Assembly (NCBI RefSeq): GCF_028877475.1
Contig: NZ_CP113527.1
Span: 2,535,501 to 2,599,500 of the forward strand
Direction: 5' to 3'
DNA: 64,000 bases
Source of the DNA: Lysinibacillus irui
GTDB taxonomy: Bacteria > Bacillota > Bacilli > Bacillales_A > Planococcaceae
Under the pieces are notes generated by a model. That model saw nothing but the letters and a program-made list of their open reading frames with translations. It was not told where the DNA came from and made no database searches. The translations under genes and the position numbers were made by a program. Numbering within the stretch: position 1 is the first letter of the stretch; the number at the start of each line of letters is the position of its first letter. Below, piece by piece: positions 62,590 to 64,000 of the stretch.

Positions 62590-63099
62590 TTAATGCTCCC
62601 CCTTTTCCATAAAGTAGTGTTTTAGCTTGCTTAGTGCTGTATGCAATCTAGATTTAACCGTACCCTCGGGGATATTATGTAGTGCAGCAATCTCCTTGTT
62701 TTGTAAGTCATGAAAATATTTAAGAAAAATGAGCTCCTGCTGTGCTTTTGGTAATTTTGCAATAATTTCTGTCATTTCAAAGCGTTGATGATCCTGTGAA
62801 TGATCACCCATTTCTACATTCTCCTGTAAATCTACACGTAATCTTTTTTCTCGCATATCATAGCAAATATTGAGTAAAATTCGGACAAGCCATGTACCAA
62901 AATAAGCTACCTCTTTTAAAGTATGTATTTTTTTTAAGCTTCGATAGGTTGTTTCCTGAACGGCTTCTACAGCATCATGTTCATTTCTTAAATAGGCAAA
63001 GGCAATACGATACAATGTCTGTTCATGGTTTTGAATAAGGCAAAGAAATGCCTGTTCATCACCAGCGATGGCACGCTTTACTAATGCTTGTTCATCCAA
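62590..63099 (-). CDS. ECF RNA polymerase sigma factor
   Basis: About 169 aa. Region 2: DEQAFLCLIQNHEQTLYRIAF, YLRNEHDAVEAVQETTYRSL; region 4: LPKAQQELIFLKYFHDLQNKE, HNIPEGTVKSRLHTALSKL. TTG at 63099 (DEQALVKRAIAG) is chosen, because a GTG at 63108 sits on the AGGGGAG ribosome site. It is translationally coupled to the DUF4179 protein. Stress signal unknown. The sequence just upstream has AAACCT followed by CGCTC, faintly ECF-like. Confidence 0.87.
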   Translation of the reverse strand: MDEQALVKRAIAGDEQAFLCLIQNHEQTLYRIAFAYLRNEHDAVEAVQETTYRSLKKIHTLKEVAYFGTWLVRILLNICYDMREKRLRVDLQENVEMGDHSQDHQRFEMTEIIAKLPKAQQELIFLKYFHDLQNKEIAALHNIPEGTVKSRLHTALSKLKHYFMEKGEH

Positions 63100-63181
63100 C
63101 TTCCTCACTCCCCTCTAATGATTAGACTGTTGAGCGTGCTATTTCGTTCAGGTTTTTCCAAGTATTTATATCATAAAGCAT

Positions 63182-63215
63182 AAAAAAGAGAAACGCTGAA
63201 AAATCAACGTTTCTC
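63182..63215 (-). terminator. Terminator of the alcohol dehydrogenase gene
   Basis: GAGAAACG pairs with CGTTTCTC; TTTTTT follows on the minus strand. Confidence 0.8.
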
Positions 63216-63222
63216 ATGTTCT

Positions 63223-64000
63223 CTATGGTTCACGGACTTCGCCATCAAAGGCAGCTAGGTAAATTTGATAAATATCATCTCGCTCTAATGGCATAGGACT
63301 GCGTGCTAAAATACGTGTTTGTTTGGTTGCATCCTCTGTTAACTGTTCGAGTGCTGAAGCAGGTATACCGAATCCTTGTAAAGTGGAAGGAATTTGAACA
63401 TCTTTAATTAGTTGTTGTAATGCTTCTACACATTTATAGGAAGCCTCTTGCTGTGATAAGTAGATAGAAGATACCCCCATCGCATCGACGATATCTTTCA
63501 TACGTTTCTCACAACTTTGTCGGATATAGCCCATAACATATGGTAACAGCACTGCATTGGAGTCACCATGAGCAATATGGAATTGACCTCCAAGCGGATA
63601 GGCTAAAGCGTGAACACCGGCTACACCGGCATTGAAAAAGGCTAAGCCTGCTAAATAACTGCCATAACTCATATCGGTACGCGCTTGCTTGTCTTGCCCA
63701 TTATGGACAGCTGTTCGTATTGACTGACTAATTAATCGGATAGCTTGTAGTGCAAGTGCGTCTGTTACTGCATTCGCATTTACTGATACGTAGGCTTCTA
63801 TCGCATGAGTTAACGCATCTACACCAGTCGCAGCCGTCACCTTCGCTGGTAAGGAAATCGTTAAGGCAGGATCTACAATCGCTACATCTGCTAGTAAATA
63901 ATCGTGTGTCACGACATCCTTGGTTGTGTCGAGTGACAGCACAGAGATATTAGTTACCTCCGAGCCTGTCCCAGAAGTAGTTGGAATTAAGATTTTAGGT
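63223..64000 (-). CDS. Iron-containing alcohol dehydrogenase (partial, 5' end beyond the window)
   Basis: The reading frame is open to the window edge at 64000, so only the C-terminal ~258 residues are seen. PTTSGTGSEVT is the NAD-binding motif, and iron-binding residues appear in TGVDALTHAIEAYVS and HGDSNAVLLP. Group III alcohol dehydrogenases oxidise short alcohols or diols; subfamily is not clear. The N-terminal Rossmann-type part lies outside. Confidence 0.9.
   Translation of the reverse strand, partial: PKILIPTTSGTGSEVTNISVLSLDTTKDVVTHDYLLADVAIVDPALTISLPAKVTAATGVDALTHAIEAYVSVNANAVTDALALQAIRLISQSIRTAVHNGQDKQARTDMSYGSYLAGLAFFNAGVAGVHALAYPLGGQFHIAHGDSNAVLLPYVMGYIRQSCEKRMKDIVDAMGVSSIYLSQQEASYKCVEALQQLIKDVQIPSTLQGFGIPASALEQLTEDATKQTRILARSPMPLERDDIYQIYLAAFDGEVREP

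Noticed and set aside
1..64000. tRNA, rRNA or CRISPR array
   Set aside because: No cloverleaf-like sequence with a GGTTCGAATCC arm, rRNA text, or regularly spaced direct repeats was seen by eye.

Overview
The window looks like a stretch of chromosome from a low-GC, endospore-forming Firmicute, most likely Lysinibacillus or a close relative. This is an inference from gene content: GerA-type germination genes, an S-layer-homology protein, a SigV/RsiV pair, Amj, YczE, OhrR, a yybP-ykoY manganese riboswitch, strong AGGAGG-type ribosome sites and frequent TTG/GTG starts. No database search was possible.

Layout. 0.2-3.5 kb: a sigma-54 enhancer-binding activator and sigma-54 itself. 3.6-12.7 kb: small regulators, a CbrC-like protein, an ABM monooxygenase with a divergent ArsR regulator, an EamA exporter, the lipid II flippase Amj, a kinase and two MFS transporters. 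12.8-16.9 kb: a manganese ABC importer (mntABCD-like) with a promoter, two MntR-like boxes and two unannotated small ORFs in its leader. 16.9-24.4 kb: TetR/SDR pair, SLH protein, LysR, flavodoxin-like reductase, AraC, SDR and a frameshifted small gene. 24.5-36.7 kb: collagenase, nitroreductase, Ohr/OhrR, adenine deaminase, a PNPOx-like protein, YczE, a PadR/DUF2812 pair, L25/Ctc and a chemoreceptor. 36.9-44.4 kb: an AT-rich accessory zone with YjjG, a putative geobacillin-26-like secreted protein, a 59-aa two-helix membrane protein, a YfkAB-type radical SAM gene with a decayed second copy, several gene remnants and a split gene with a CxxC-repeat tail. 44.5-47.9 kb: a GntR-controlled ABC operon with four copies of one operator. 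48-64 kb: luciferase-like monooxygenase, TSUP permease, sigV-rsiV, a gerB-gerA operon with an IS3-family element inserted in its terminator, SRPBCC protein, lipoprotein, ABC exporter, Mn riboswitch-terC, ferritin, a second ECF sigma/anti-sigma pair and the 3' part of an iron-type alcohol dehydrogenase.

How the parts connect. Metal homeostasis is represented three times: Mn uptake repressed at a DtxR/MntR-type site, Mn export through TerC under a riboswitch, and ferritin for iron. Cell-envelope stress also recurs: SigV-RsiV (known in Bacillus for lysozyme sensing), a second ECF pair, Amj, and a YtrA-type GntR/ABC operon. Oxidant defence is covered by Ohr-OhrR. The most unusual material is in 37.6-44.4 kb, the mnt leader and the IS/germination junction. 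Most operons end in clear hairpin-plus-T terminators, which are listed.
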